Below are positions 32,333-41,481 of a stretch of 64,000 nt of DNA, piece after piece; positions within the stretch are counted from its first letter, which is position 1, and each line of letters begins with the position of its first letter. The stretch spans positions 1 through 64,000 of the forward strand of contig CANIWM010000020.1 in the NCBI GenBank assembly GCA_947471505.1, given 5' to 3'. The position numbers were made by a program, and so were the translations under genes. Source of the stretch: Chthoniobacteraceae bacterium (GTDB lineage Bacteria > Verrucomicrobiota > Verrucomicrobiia > Chthoniobacterales > Chthoniobacteraceae). The notes under the pieces were generated by a model. The model was not told where the DNA came from. It searched no databases and saw only the letters and a list, made by a program, of their open reading frames with translations.

Positions 32333-33265
32333 ATGAAATACCTTTCTGCTTCCATCGTCTTCAGCGCTGCCATTTCGACCTTTGCAGCGGAATCGTTTAC
32401 CGACGCTGCGGCGGCGGGCGTCGATTATCAGATCCAAGGCGAATACGCGGGGGAGGGGAGCGGCGCGCAAGTGATCGCGATGGGAGATGGAAAGTTCCGC
32501 GTGGTCGGCTGGGATGGCGGATTGCCCGGCACGGTGGAGACTGCGGAGCGCAAGCAGGAGATAGTGGGCGAGCTGAAGGACGGAAAGGTCGCCTTCAAAA
32601 ACGCGGACTGGGATGCGGTGCTGGAGAACGGAGTCATCACCGGCAAGCACGAGGATAAAACTTACACGCTCAAGAAAACGGAGCGTAAATCCCCGACCAT
32701 CGGTGCCAAGCCGCCAGCCGGGGCGCTCGTCCTTTTCGACGGAACAAACGCCGATGCGTGGAAGGGCGGCAAGGTGGGCGAGGACGGCTACCTGTCGATG
32801 GGCGTCGTGAGCAAACAGGAGTTCGGCGACTGCACGTTGCACGTCGAGTTCCGCACGCCGTTCATGCCGAAAGCATCTGGGCAGGGCCGGGGAAACAGCG
32901 GCGTCTATCTGCAAAATCGCTATGAAGTTCAGGTGCTCGATTCTTTCGGGCTCAAGGGCGAGAACAACGAAGCGGGCGGCATCTATACGAAGCACAAGCC
33001 CAAGGTGAACATGTGCTTCCCGCCGCTTACGTGGCAGACTTACGACATTGATTTCACGGCGGCAAAGTGGGACGCGGAGGGCAAGAAGACTGCCAACGCC
33101 CGTATCACCGTGAAGCACAACGGCGTGCTCGTTCAGGATAATGTGGAGATTGATAAAGAGACGACCGCCGCCGGGATGAAAGACGGCCCCGGCCCCGGCC
33201 CGATCCAGCTCCAGAACCACGGCAACCCAGTGGCTTACCGGAACATCTGGATCGTGACGAAATAG
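32333..33265 (+). CDS. secreted DUF1080 (3-keto-disaccharide hydrolase-like) protein
   Basis: This 310-residue protein has a signal peptide (residues 1-19, STFAA). The DUF1080 domain covers about residues 125-310, with LVLFDGTNADAWKGG, GDCTLHVEFRTPF, GRGNSGVYLQNRYEVQVLDSFG, GGIYTKHKPKVNMCFPPLTWQTYDIDF and PIQLQNHGNPVAYRNIWI. This concanavalin-like family includes 3-keto-glycoside hydrolases and is often found with exported Gfo/Idh oxidoreductases such as the one at 16887. The first 100 residues form an extra N-terminal beta domain. It converges on the Mla operon with a 3-bp gap. Confidence 0.85.
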   Translation: MKYLSASIVFSAAISTFAAESFTDAAAAGVDYQIQGEYAGEGSGAQVIAMGDGKFRVVGWDGGLPGTVETAERKQEIVGELKDGKVAFKNADWDAVLENGVITGKHEDKTYTLKKTERKSPTIGAKPPAGALVLFDGTNADAWKGGKVGEDGYLSMGVVSKQEFGDCTLHVEFRTPFMPKASGQGRGNSGVYLQNRYEVQVLDSFGLKGENNEAGGIYTKHKPKVNMCFPPLTWQTYDIDFTAAKWDAEGKKTANARITVKHNGVLVQDNVEIDKETTAAGMKDGPGPGPIQLQNHGNPVAYRNIWIVTK

Positions 33266-33268
33266 CCG

Positions 33269-34234
33269 CTACTCCTTCGCCTTGTCGCGGTAGAAGAGGA
33301 TGCCGTGTTCCTTGATGTTGCGGACGAGGGATTTCAAATTTAAGGCGGTTTCTTTGTCGGCGAGCAGCATCCCGAGCGCGCCGCCGCCGTTGTTGGCTTT
33401 GCCGATCAGAGTGCGGACGGAGTCCATCGTCTTGTTGGCGTTGTCTGCAAATTTGGTGATGGAAGCGAAACTGGTCTTCATGTCGTCCACGGCGGAATCT
33501 ACTTTGCCGAAGGCGCTGTCGGCTTTCACGAGGGCTCCGTCGAGCTTGGAGACTGCGCCTTTTGCGCCGTCCATCGCGTCTTTAGCGGAGGTCATGGCTT
33601 CTTTGCCTTTGGCGACGAGTTGGTCGAGGTCGGTGGTGGCTTTCTTGAAGTTCTCGGAGGTGCCTTTGAGGTTGTCGAACGTGGCTTGGAGGCTCTTGAG
33701 GTTGCTTTCGCTCAGGAGTTCTTTGTTCACTTTCTCGATGGTCATTTCGAGCTGGCCGAGGCGCTTTTTGAGTTCCTCGATCACGTCGCCGCTTTTCGCC
33801 GCGAGGTCGCTGAAACCCTCCTGGCGCGAGCCGACGATGTATGCGCCGGGCTCGATGGCGTCGTCGGGGCTGGCGTCTTTCTCGGGGTTGATGGAGACGA
33901 ATACGTCGCCCATAAATCCCGCGCTGCCGACGACGATTTTGCACTTCTTGGGGAGCTTCACGGCTTGCTTCACTTTCAGCCCGACCTGCACGGCGTAGCG
34001 GCCTTCGATGAGCTGCGGGGCGCGGCTGATGAAGCCGACTTTCGAGCCTGCGAGATAAACGTCTGCGCCGCCGAGGAGTCGGTCGGCGTTTTCAAATTCG
34101 ACGGTGATTTCGTAGTGCTTTTCGAGGCCGGTGCCGAGCTTGCCGAAATAGACGGCCATTGCGGCGGTGACGACGATGCTGATGAAGAGAAAGAGGCCGA
34201 CTTTCCATTCGGTGCCTTGGGATGAGTTGTTCAT
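33269..34234 (-). CDS. mlaD: MCE/MlaD-type lipid-binding protein
   Basis: The 321-residue protein has one N-terminal membrane anchor (VGLFLFISIVVTAAMAVYFG), an MCE domain at residues 38-120 (ITVEFENADRLLGGADVYLAGSKVG), and a long helical tail with repeated A/K/D patterns (AKDAMDGAKGAVSKLDGALVKADSAFGKVDSAVDDM) typical of coiled coils. MlaD-type proteins form hexameric rings that pass phospholipids across the periplasm for the MlaEF transporter. It is three bp downstream of the ATPase gene. Its extended coiled coil, longer than E. coli MlaD, could span more of the periplasm. Confidence 0.85.
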   Translation of the reverse strand: MNNSSQGTEWKVGLFLFISIVVTAAMAVYFGKLGTGLEKHYEITVEFENADRLLGGADVYLAGSKVGFISRAPQLIEGRYAVQVGLKVKQAVKLPKKCKIVVGSAGFMGDVFVSINPEKDASPDDAIEPGAYIVGSRQEGFSDLAAKSGDVIEELKKRLGQLEMTIEKVNKELLSESNLKSLQATFDNLKGTSENFKKATTDLDQLVAKGKEAMTSAKDAMDGAKGAVSKLDGALVKADSAFGKVDSAVDDMKTSFASITKFADNANKTMDSVRTLIGKANNGGGALGMLLADKETALNLKSLVRNIKEHGILFYRDKAKE

Positions 34235-34237
34235 ACG

Positions 34238-34975
34238 TTATTCGGTATCTCCGCTCCGGCCTTCGATAAAGTCCTGAACGATGGTGTCTGTGTTTGCTTT
34301 GAGTTCGGCGACTGTGCCGTAAAAATGAACGCGCCCTTCGTGGAGAAAGGCGACGTGGTCCGCGCAGTGAAAGGCGGTCTTCATGTCGTGGGTGACGACG
34401 ATAGAGGTGACGCCGAGTCGTCGTTGTAGGCGGCGGATGAGGAAATTGATGCTGTCGGAGGTGATGGGGTCGAGGCCCGTCGTGGGTTCGTCGTAAAGCA
34501 CGCAGCGGGGCCGCCCGACGATCGTGCGGGCGAGGCCGACGCGCTTGCGCATCCCGCCGCTGAGGTCGGCGGGCATTTTGCGCTGCTCGCCAGCGAGATC
34601 GACCATGTCGAGCGCTTGGGCCACGCGCTCGTCGATTTCTTTCATGTCGCGAATCCCTTGCTCCAGCAGCGGGAACGCGAGGTTTTGCTCTACACTCATC
34701 GAGTCGAAAAGCGCGGCGCTTTGGAAGAGCATCCCGATTTTTGCCCGCACTTCGCCGAGCTTGCGTTCGGGGAGTCCGGCGATGGTTTCGCCGTCCACGA
34801 AGACCTCGCCGGAGTCGGGATGAAGTAGGCCGATGAGGTGCTTGAGGATGACGCTTTTGCCGCAACCGGAGCGCCCGAGGACGACAAGCGTCTCGCCTTC
34901 GTTGACCTTCAGGGAGACGCCTTGCAGCACCTTTTTGTCGCCGAAACTTTTCGTGAGGTCGCGAGTCTCGATCAT
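34238..34975 (-). CDS. mlaF: MlaF-type ABC transporter ATPase
   Basis: At 245 residues it has the usual size. It has Walker A GRSGCGKSVILK (residues 33-44), signature LSGGMRKRVGLART and Walker B CVLYDEPTTGLDP, followed by the switch His in VVTHDM. It energises lipid transport with the permease whose stop overlaps its ATG by four bases. Sequence and neighbours identify it as the MlaF type. A small STAS protein of the MlaB type is not encoded here. Confidence 0.9.
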   Translation of the reverse strand: MIETRDLTKSFGDKKVLQGVSLKVNEGETLVVLGRSGCGKSVILKHLIGLLHPDSGEVFVDGETIAGLPERKLGEVRAKIGMLFQSAALFDSMSVEQNLAFPLLEQGIRDMKEIDERVAQALDMVDLAGEQRKMPADLSGGMRKRVGLARTIVGRPRCVLYDEPTTGLDPITSDSINFLIRRLQRRLGVTSIVVTHDMKTAFHCADHVAFLHEGRVHFYGTVAELKANTDTIVQDFIEGRSGDTE

Positions 34976-35754
34976 ACGCCGACGGGGAAAAGCACGTTGA
35001 GCGCGAACGTTAGGATGAAGTTGAAAATGAGGATCGAGAGCGATGCGATGACGACGGCCTCCGTCGGCGCACGCCCGACGCCTGCTGCGCCGTTGGTCGT
35101 CTTGAGCCCTTGGTGGCAGGCGACGAAGACGATAATGACCCCGAAGACGAAGCCTTTAATCACCGCCTTGTAGATGTCCTCGATGACGACCCAGTATTCG
35201 AGGTTGCGCATGAAGCTGGCCTCCGCGACGCCGAGCGTGTGGACGGATACAAGGTAGCAGGCCACGAGCGCCAGCGCGCACGCCTCCAGCACGAGGAGCG
35301 GCATGGAAATCATCATCGCCAGCGAGCGCGGGACGACGAGGTAATCAATGGGATGCACGCCGAGTGCCCGCAGTGCGTCCACTTGCTCGGTGACTTTCAT
35401 CGTGCCGATTTCTGCGGCGATGGCTGCGCCCACGCGACCTGCGACCATGAGCCCGGAAAGCGCTGGCCCTAGCTCGCGGAAAATAGCGACGGCTGTGACT
35501 GAACCGACGGTCGATTCCATGCCGAAACGCTTGAGCTGAAAGAAGAGCTGAGCCGCGAATACTGCGCCGGTGAATGCGCCGGTGACGGCGACGACAAGCT
35601 GGGAGCGCGTCCCGATTTCATAGAGCTGCTGGAGCACGAGCCGCCAGCGCACTTTCGATACGAAGAGCGCCACGATAGTCTCCTGCGCAAGCCGCGCGAC
35701 TTCGCCGAGATAGTTGAGAAACGTCAGTACCGTCCTACCGAGCGCAGAGAACAT
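34972..35754 (-). CDS. mlaE: MlaE-type permease
   Basis: This 260-residue membrane protein has about five helices and the family landmarks GAFTGAVFAAQLFFQLKRFG, LGPALSGLMVAGRVGAAIAAEIGTMKVTEQVDALRALGVHPIDYLVVPR and GFVFGVIIVFVACHQGL. These identify the MlaE/YrbE family, which moves phospholipids between the inner membrane and MCE proteins. The loop with AAEIGTMKVTEQVDALRALG contacts the ATPase. It is followed by mlaF and mlaD in one operon, and a small conserved gene precedes it by 13 bp. Confidence 0.9.
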   Translation of the reverse strand: MFSALGRTVLTFLNYLGEVARLAQETIVALFVSKVRWRLVLQQLYEIGTRSQLVVAVTGAFTGAVFAAQLFFQLKRFGMESTVGSVTAVAIFRELGPALSGLMVAGRVGAAIAAEIGTMKVTEQVDALRALGVHPIDYLVVPRSLAMMISMPLLVLEACALALVACYLVSVHTLGVAEASFMRNLEYWVVIEDIYKAVIKGFVFGVIIVFVACHQGLKTTNGAAGVGRAPTEAVVIASLSILIFNFILTFALNVLFPVGV

Positions 35755-35767
35755 GAAGCGCGTCGCG

Positions 35768-36040
35768 TCAGGCCGGGAACTTAATCGGCTGCGTCTTTGA
35801 CTTTTTCGCGCTCATCTCGGAGGGGATCGTCCCGACGATCTTCGCGTTGAGTGCCAGCTTGGAGAAAATTGCGCGGATGTCCGTGACGGTGAAAGTCGGG
35901 GTCTCCAGCTCCATATAGACGATGTCGTGGTTGCTATCGACTTTGTAGTGGAGTCCGGGGATCGCCTCCAGTTCGTGATCAAGCTCTAGGATTTTCTCCA
36001 GATTGCGGACTCCAGCGGCGTAAACCTCGATTTCGATCAT
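35768..36040 (-). CDS. small conserved-looking protein at the head of the mla operon
   Basis: The 90-residue protein has an alternating strand/helix pattern (IEIEVYAAGV, NLEKILELDHELEAI, HYKVDSNHDIVYMELE, DIRAIFSKLALNAKIVG) suggesting a ferredoxin-like beta-alpha-beta fold, with a Lys/Pro tail. I do not recognise the family. No signal peptide or membrane segment is visible. It ends 13 bp before mlaE, so it is probably the first gene of the operon. A regulatory or adaptor role analogous to the missing MlaB is possible but unsupported by motif. Confidence 0.6.
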   Translation of the reverse strand: MIEIEVYAAGVRNLEKILELDHELEAIPGLHYKVDSNHDIVYMELETPTFTVTDIRAIFSKLALNAKIVGTIPSEMSAKKSKTQPIKFPA

Positions 36041-36196
36041 GATATGTGCAGGGAATGGTTAAAGATTTCTTCGCGGCAAACTACGCGACCGCGCGCCAAA
36101 CAGGCAAAGGGAAAGTTTGTTTCTGCGCAAATCATCGCTCGGAGCCATTTCCGGCTTCACGGGCAGGCCGCGTGTTTCTATGGGTGAAAGGAACGA

Positions 36197-38077
36197 ATGA
36201 ATATCACCGCTGTCCTTTACTTCGCAATCGCGCTCCCGCTCGTAGCCGACATCGGGCTCCAAGATGCGAAATTTGCCAAGCTCCCGGACGCGGAATCCGT
36301 TACTGGCGCAGGGGCACTGGAGGGGATGGCTCGCGCGCTGGGGAAGTCCAACCCGCTGGGCTATGCTGAATGGAAGGAAATCAAGGACGGCCCCGACAAA
36401 CGCGCGACGGACGCCCTGCGGCTCGCGACGAAAAAGGCAGGAGAAAAAGAAAAGCCCTATAGCTTCCAAGCGACGGCGAAAATCACGACTCCCGTGGTGA
36501 AGAACGACCTCCTGCTTGCCGTCTTTTACGCGCGCGGCGAATACATTCCGAACAGCACGGCGCAATGCGTTTTCGTTTTCGAGGAATCCAAGGCTCCTTA
36601 CGCAAAGTCTGCCTACAAGCGACTGGAGATCGAGGGCGAGTGGCGGAAGTTCTACGTCGCGTTTCACGCAAAGCAGGATTTCCCCGTAGGCTCTGCGCAG
36701 GTCAGTTTTCAGGCGGGCTTTAGTCCGCAGATTATCCAAATCGCCGACCTCCGCGTGCTGAACTATCGCCACGCCGTCAAATACATGGACCTGCCCTACA
36801 CGCCCCTCACGTATCGCGGGCGGGCGGAGAATGCGGAGTGGCGGGCGGAGGCCAACGAGCGCATCGAGAAATACCGCAAATCCACGCTCACGCTCCGCAT
36901 TCACAACGCCAAAGGCCGCAGTGTCTCGGGGGCCGAAGTCCGCATCCGGCAGGTGCGCCATGCGTATGGATTCGGGAGCGCCGTGGATGCGAAGACGCTG
37001 CTGGGCGAGGGCGATGATGGGGAGAAGTATCGCTCCATCATCGAGTCGTCCTTTAACAAAGTGACCCTCGAAAACGACCTCAAATGGCCGCAGTGGGAGA
37101 GCAACAAACAGCCGGGGCTCGACGCCCTCGCTTGGCTCAAAGAGCGCAACATCCCCGTGCGTGGCCACACCCTCCTTTGGCCCGGCTGGAAGAACCTGCC
37201 CAAGGACCTCGAAGCCCTCAGCAGCGACCCGGCCAAGCTGCACGCCCGCATCCTCGACCACATCCGCGATGAAGCCGGGGCGCTGAAGGGCCAAGTCTCT
37301 GAGTGGGATGTAGTGAACGAGCCTTACAGCAACACCGACATCCAAAATATCCTCGGCGAAGGCATCCTCGCCGACGCCTTCAAAGCAGCCCGCCTCGCCG
37401 ACCCGAAAGCGCAACTTTGCATCAACGACTACGGCATCCTCTCCTACGGCGGCGCGGATACGGAGCATCAAGACGCCTATTATAAAACCATCAAAACCCT
37501 CCGCGCAGCCGGAGCACCCATCAGCGGCATCGGGATGCAAGGGCACTTCAACGAAGAAGGGCTCACCGCGCCCCAGAAAGTCTGGGAAATCCTCGACCGC
37601 TTCTCCGACCTTGGCATCCCCATCCAAGTCACCGAGCACGACATTGACGTCTCCGACGAAGAAGCGTGGGCCGATTATACGCGCGACATTATGACCGTCT
37701 GCTTCGCCCACCCCGCGACGAGCGCCTTCACCATCTGGGGCTTCTGGGAAGGCCGCCACTGGATACCCAACGCTGCCTATTTTGCAAAAAACTGGGAGCC
37801 CCGCCCCGCCGCAAAAGTGTGGTATGATCTCGTCTTCAAAAAGTGGTGGACGAACCTCCGCACATGGACCGACTACCGGGGCCGTGTGAAGTCGGAGTGC
37901 TTCCTCGGCGACTACATCATCGAGGTAAAATACGGCACCATGACAGCGGTAAAGCAAGTCACCCTCAAGCGAGGCGGGGACTACATCGAAATCGAACTCC
38001 GCCCCCCGCCCAAAGTGCCCGCGCCCGTGCCGGGAGCGGTGGTTCCTGTCGTTCCTGCCGCAACTCCGAAGAAGTAA
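36197..38077 (+). CDS. secreted GH10 endo-1,4-beta-xylanase
   Basis: The 626-residue protein has an N-terminal signal peptide (about residues 1-18), a beta-sandwich region like a carbohydrate-binding module (residues 20-195), and a GH10 domain at about 225-570. Catalytic residues are visible: acid/base Glu375 in EWDVVNEP and nucleophile Glu480 in IQVTEHDID. Substrate-site motifs ENDLKWPQWE and RGHTLLWPGW are also present. GH10 enzymes cleave xylan backbones. The last 50 residues are a beta module and an Ala/Pro/Val tail. It is divergent from the small mla-operon gene and shows no polysaccharide-utilisation neighbours, so it may work as a stand-alone enzyme. Confidence 0.9.
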   Translation: MNITAVLYFAIALPLVADIGLQDAKFAKLPDAESVTGAGALEGMARALGKSNPLGYAEWKEIKDGPDKRATDALRLATKKAGEKEKPYSFQATAKITTPVVKNDLLLAVFYARGEYIPNSTAQCVFVFEESKAPYAKSAYKRLEIEGEWRKFYVAFHAKQDFPVGSAQVSFQAGFSPQIIQIADLRVLNYRHAVKYMDLPYTPLTYRGRAENAEWRAEANERIEKYRKSTLTLRIHNAKGRSVSGAEVRIRQVRHAYGFGSAVDAKTLLGEGDDGEKYRSIIESSFNKVTLENDLKWPQWESNKQPGLDALAWLKERNIPVRGHTLLWPGWKNLPKDLEALSSDPAKLHARILDHIRDEAGALKGQVSEWDVVNEPYSNTDIQNILGEGILADAFKAARLADPKAQLCINDYGILSYGGADTEHQDAYYKTIKTLRAAGAPISGIGMQGHFNEEGLTAPQKVWEILDRFSDLGIPIQVTEHDIDVSDEEAWADYTRDIMTVCFAHPATSAFTIWGFWEGRHWIPNAAYFAKNWEPRPAAKVWYDLVFKKWWTNLRTWTDYRGRVKSECFLGDYIIEVKYGTMTAVKQVTLKRGGDYIEIELRPPPKVPAPVPGAVVPVVPAATPKK

Positions 38078-38080
38078 TGC

Positions 38081-39865
38081 TTACAACCGCGAGATGAGTA
38101 GCTCGCGCTGGAAGATGAGTTCTTTCGGCAGGCGGGCGTGGATTTTTAGTAGGAGTTCGTCTTGCCAGAGGAGTTCGCGTTGCCATTCGGCGGGGTCGAA
38201 TTTGTTGAGTTCGTCCCAGCGGGCGCGGGGGAAGTCGAGGCCGCGCCAGTCGAATTCGCTGTAGCGCGGCATCCAGCCGACTTGTGTCTCGCGGGCTTTG
38301 CCTCGGCCACGGCAGCGGTCCACGACCCATTTTAAAACGCGGAAGTTTTCGCCGAAGCCCGGCCAGAGGAATTTGTCGTCGGCGTCTTTGCGGAACCAAT
38401 TCACATGGAAGATGCGCGGTGGGTCGGTGAGGTCGCGGCGGATGTGTAGCCAGTGGCCGAAGTAGTCGCCCATGTGGTAGCCGCAAAAGGGGAGCATCGC
38501 CATCGGGTCGCGGCGGACTTGGCCGACGGTGCCAGCGGCGGCGGCGGTCATTTCGCTGCCCATCGTCGCGCCGAGATAGACGCCGTGAATCCAGTTAAAC
38601 GCTTGGAAGACGAGCGGCATTGTCGTCGCCCGGCGTCCGCCGAAAATGATGGCGCTGATAGGCACGCCCGCTGAGTCATTCGCCTCGCTGGCGAGCGACG
38701 GGTTGTTGTGCGTGGGGGAAGTGAACCGCGAGTTTGGGTGCGCGGCCTTTTCTTTGCTGGCGGGCGTCCACGGGTTGCCGCGCCAGTCGAGGGCTTCGGC
38801 GGGTGGCGGGCCGTCTTTGCCTTCCCACCACACGTCGCCGTCGGGGAGCAGCGCGACATTGGTGTAAATGGTGTCGCGTGCGATGGTCTTCATCGCGTTT
38901 GGGTTCGTCGCGTAGTTGGTGCCGGGGGCGACGCCGAAGTATCCGTTCTCGGGATTGATGGCGCGAAGTTGGCCGTTTTCATCCGCCCACATCCACGCGA
39001 TGTCGTCGCCGATAGTGGTGATTTTCCAGCCCTCAAATGCCGGCGGCGGAATCATCATGGCGAAGTTCGTTTTTCCACACGCGCTGGGGAATGCTGCGGC
39101 GACATACGTCTTCTCACCCTCGGGAGATTCGACGCATAAAATGAGCATGTGCTCCGCGAGCCAGTCTTGATTTCGCCCAAGCCAGGAGCCGATTCGCAGC
39201 GCGAGGCATTTCTTGCCGAGCAGCACATTTCCGCCGTAGCCGCTGCCGACGCTGATGATGCTATTGGTCTGCGGGAAGTGACAAATGAACCGCCGCTCCG
39301 GGTCGCAATCGAGCACGCTGTGCACGCCGCGATTGAAGTCATCGCCATCGCCAAGCTGCTGCCACGCGACCGCGCCCATGCGGGCCATGATGCGCATATT
39401 CAGCACGACGTAGATGCTGTCCGTAATCTCCACGCCGACCAACGCCAGCGGCGATCCCGGCGGCCCCATGAGATACGGGATGACATACATCGTCCGCCCG
39501 CGCATGGAGCCTTCGAGGAGGCCGTGGAGCTTCGCCGTCATTTCGCGAGGGTCGGCCCAGTTGTTCGTCGGCCCCGCTTCATCGCGGCCCGGCGTGCAGA
39601 TGAAAGTGCATTGCTCCACACGAGCGACATCGTTCTCGTTGGAGCGGTGGTAGTAGCAACCGGGCAGCTTCTCTTGGTTCAAAGGCACGAGCACTCCGGC
39701 AGCGACAGCCTCGGCGGTGAGATGTTCCTTTTCCTCGATGCTGCCGTCGCACCAAAAGATGCGGTCTGGCTGGCACAGCGCTGCGTATTCCTCCACGAAC
39801 CTCTGCACATGCGCGTTGGCGCAGTGCGTCTCTCCATATTTCATTTCCATGCGAAGAGTGTGCAT
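38081..39865 (-). CDS. pckG: GTP-dependent phosphoenolpyruvate carboxykinase
   Basis: The enzyme (594 residues from the ATG at 39865; in-frame ATGs also at 39880 and 39919) decarboxylates oxaloacetate to PEP using GTP, linking the TCA cycle to gluconeogenesis. Diagnostic motifs are the N-terminal IFWCDGS block, the kinase-1a loop [13 protein letters not shown] at about residues 259-271 with the reactive Cys, the metal-site region TIGDDIAWM and the GTP/guanine region [21 protein letters not shown] near the C-terminus. Length matches bacterial PckG. The choice of start is uncertain because no clear ribosome-binding site separates the candidates. Confidence 0.93.
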   Translation of the reverse strand: MHTLRMEMKYGETHCANAHVQRFVEEYAALCQPDRIFWCDGSIEEKEHLTAEAVAAGVLVPLNQEKLPGCYYHRSNENDVARVEQCTFICTPGRDEAGPTNNWADPREMTAKLHGLLEGSMRGRTMYVIPYLMGPPGSPLALVGVEITDSIYVVLNMRIMARMGAVAWQQLGDGDDFNRGVHSVLDCDPERRFICHFPQTNSIISVGSGYGGNVLLGKKCLALRIGSWLGRNQDWLAEHMLILCVESPEGEKTYVAAAFPSACGKTNFAMMIPPPAFEGWKITTIGDDIAWMWADENGQLRAINPENGYFGVAPGTNYATNPNAMKTIARDTIYTNVALLPDGDVWWEGKDGPPPAEALDWRGNPWTPASKEKAAHPNSRFTSPTHNNPSLASEANDSAGVPISAIIFGGRRATTMPLVFQAFNWIHGVYLGATMGSEMTAAAAGTVGQVRRDPMAMLPFCGYHMGDYFGHWLHIRRDLTDPPRIFHVNWFRKDADDKFLWPGFGENFRVLKWVVDRCRGRGKARETQVGWMPRYSEFDWRGLDFPRARWDELNKFDPAEWQRELLWQDELLLKIHARLPKELIFQRELLISRL

Positions 39866-39989
39866 GGGTTCTTGCCGCATGTGAAGTCTGCGGTCGGAAA
39901 AATCCGTTCCGGAAAACAACGAGACTGCGGATCAAATCGAATCCCGCCGTGAAGTTGCGGAACTGAGGCCGAACAGGGGCGCCCCGAAC

Positions 39990-40307
39990 GTCTCTTCCGA
40001 AATCGCTTACGCCTGAGAATTATCGTAGTGAGCGGTTGGTGGCGTGATATATAATAAAAACATTTTCAACCGAATTTTAGCGATTCGTTTATCATCAAAG
40101 GTTACCTGTAGAACTGCCTTGGTAACACTTTTGTAAACAAAAGATGGCGCGTTAGATAAAAACTTCATTGACGCTCGGGAATAAAAAACGCTATCAACTC
40201 GTCCATACAACGAACACACAGCGTTGCAGAAAGATAAAACCACTAAAAACAAACCAAAGGTGACCCGCGAAAAGGCCGCCGCAAAAACAGAAAGCTAGGG
40301 TAATTAT
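39990..40307 (+). promoter_or_regulatory. AT-rich leader/promoter region of the sigma factor gene
   Basis: No gene is supported in the stretch 39866-40307. From about 40010 it becomes clearly AT-rich against the window average. A possible sigma-70 promoter is TTGACG (40168-40173), 18 bp, TATCAA (40192-40197); a TATAAT also occurs near 40055. Codons in the sigma factor frame are open from 40185 to a TAG at 40296-40298 and encode a Lys/Thr/Ala-rich stretch (QKDKTTKNKPKVTREKAAAK). Only GGT AAT TAT lies between that stop and the ATG. The stretch could be a leader peptide or a lost N-terminal extension. Confidence 0.4.
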
Positions 40308-41201
40308 ATGTCACATTTCGAAGACTCAGATTCAGGATTCAAACAATACATGCGCGAAATCGCAAAGACCCCACTCCTCACCATCCAAGAGGAAATCGTG
40401 CTCGCCGCAAAAATCAAACGAGGGAACAAAGAAGCTCGCGCCACGATGATCAAGGCGAACCTTCGCCTCGTCGTCAAAATCGCCCATGACTACAGCAACA
40501 TCGGATTGCCGCTCATGGACCTCATCTCGGAGGGCAACATCGGCCTCATGAAGGCGGTCGAACGCTTCGACCCCGCAAAAGGCGGCAAGCTCTCGACCTA
40601 CGCCGCATGGTGGATCAAACAATCCATCAAACGAGCTCTCGCCAACCAATCGAAGACCATCCGACTGCCCGTACACTTAGTGGACAAAATCTCGAAAATC
40701 CGCCGCGTCGCGCTCAGCATGAGCGAAGCACTCGGACGCGAACCCACCGACGAAGAGCTCGCCGAAGAAGTCGGCATCAACGCCGCTAAACTCGCCCAAC
40801 TCCGCACCGTGAGCATCCGCCCCGCATCTCTCGACGCCCCGATGAGCGATGAAGACGGCACGCAATTCGGCGAAATCGTCGGCGACGACAACGCCGTGGA
40901 CCCTGCGGAGAACCTCTCCGACAAGAACATGCAGGAGGAGATCGCAGACCTTATCAACGTCCTCGATACCCGCGAGCGGAAGATCATCATGGCGCGATTT
41001 GGCCTCGACGGCGGCAACGCGCGCACTCTGGAAGAAGTCGGCGAGAAATTCGGCGTCACCCGTGAACGCATCCGCCAACTGCAAAACATGGCACTTGCCA
41101 AACTTCGCCGCGCCCTTCGCAAGCGCGAGCATCCATTCGAGCACCTCATTCAGAAAGCCGCGGATGCAGACGACCTTGTCGCGGTGTTCTCCAATAATTA
41201 A
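40308..41201 (+). CDS. sigma-70 family RNA polymerase sigma factor
   Basis: The 297-residue protein has all main sigma-70 regions: 1.2 (FKQYMREIAKTPLLTIQEEIVLA), 2.1-2.4 (NLRLVVKIAHDYSNIGLPLMDLISEGNIGLMKAVERFDPAKGGKLSTYAAWWIKQSIKRAL), 3 (RLPVHLVDKISKIRRVA), and 4 (TLEEVGEKFGVTRERIRQLQNMALAKLR). It lacks the long region 1.1 and spacer of RpoD and so looks like a group 2 or short primary sigma factor. Region 2.4 and 4.2 are standard, predicting ordinary -10/-35 recognition. A terminator follows. Which promoters it serves cannot be read from the sequence. Confidence 0.9.
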   Translation: MSHFEDSDSGFKQYMREIAKTPLLTIQEEIVLAAKIKRGNKEARATMIKANLRLVVKIAHDYSNIGLPLMDLISEGNIGLMKAVERFDPAKGGKLSTYAAWWIKQSIKRALANQSKTIRLPVHLVDKISKIRRVALSMSEALGREPTDEELAEEVGINAAKLAQLRTVSIRPASLDAPMSDEDGTQFGEIVGDDNAVDPAENLSDKNMQEEIADLINVLDTRERKIIMARFGLDGGNARTLEEVGEKFGVTRERIRQLQNMALAKLRRALRKREHPFEHLIQKAADADDLVAVFSNN

Positions 41202-41228
41202 CGGCAAAAACCGCCGCGAATCAACCTT

Positions 41229-41267
41229 GGGGCCGGATGATCATGTGAAAGCATGTCACCCGGCCCC
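41229..41267 (+). terminator. rho-independent terminator of the sigma factor gene
   Basis: GGGGCCGG (41229-41236) pairs with CCGGCCCC (41260-41267), and an inner CATG/CATG pairing strengthens the stem. It is followed by CGAAGTTTTC and lies 27 bp after the stop. Confidence 0.75.
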
Positions 41268-41408
41268 CGAAGTTTTCAGGTAAGCGATGCAGGTTTACGT
41301 AAAGAATTTACCCCTTTTGGCAGTTTCAAATAGAAAACCGCTTGCCAAAATCTCGTCATTCCCTATTGATGCGCGCCCTCGCTGACGCCGCAATGGCGAT
41401 TCGGTAAA

Positions 41409-41481
41409 GGCTGGATAGCTCAGTTGGTAGAGCAGAGGATTGAAAATCCTCGTGTCCCCGGTTCGATTCCGGGTCCAGCCA
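41409..41481 (+). tRNA. tRNA-Phe (anticodon GAA)
   Basis: The acceptor arms GGCTGGA and TCCAGCC pair perfectly. The D arm has GCTCAGTTGGTAGAGC, the anticodon stem GAGGA/TCCTC encloses TTGAAAA (anticodon GAA), and the T arm is CCGGTTCGATTCCGG. The discriminator is A at 41481. CCA is not encoded in full. Total length 73 nt. Confidence 0.97.

Noticed and set aside
36059-37957. 632-residue minus-strand frame over the xylanase
   Set aside because: The + strand gene has complete GH10 catalytic motifs; the antisense frame has none and no start context.
40007-40252. 81-residue minus-strand frame upstream of the sigma factor
   Set aside because: It lies in AT-rich leader DNA, has no recognisable domain, and opposes the likely promoter.
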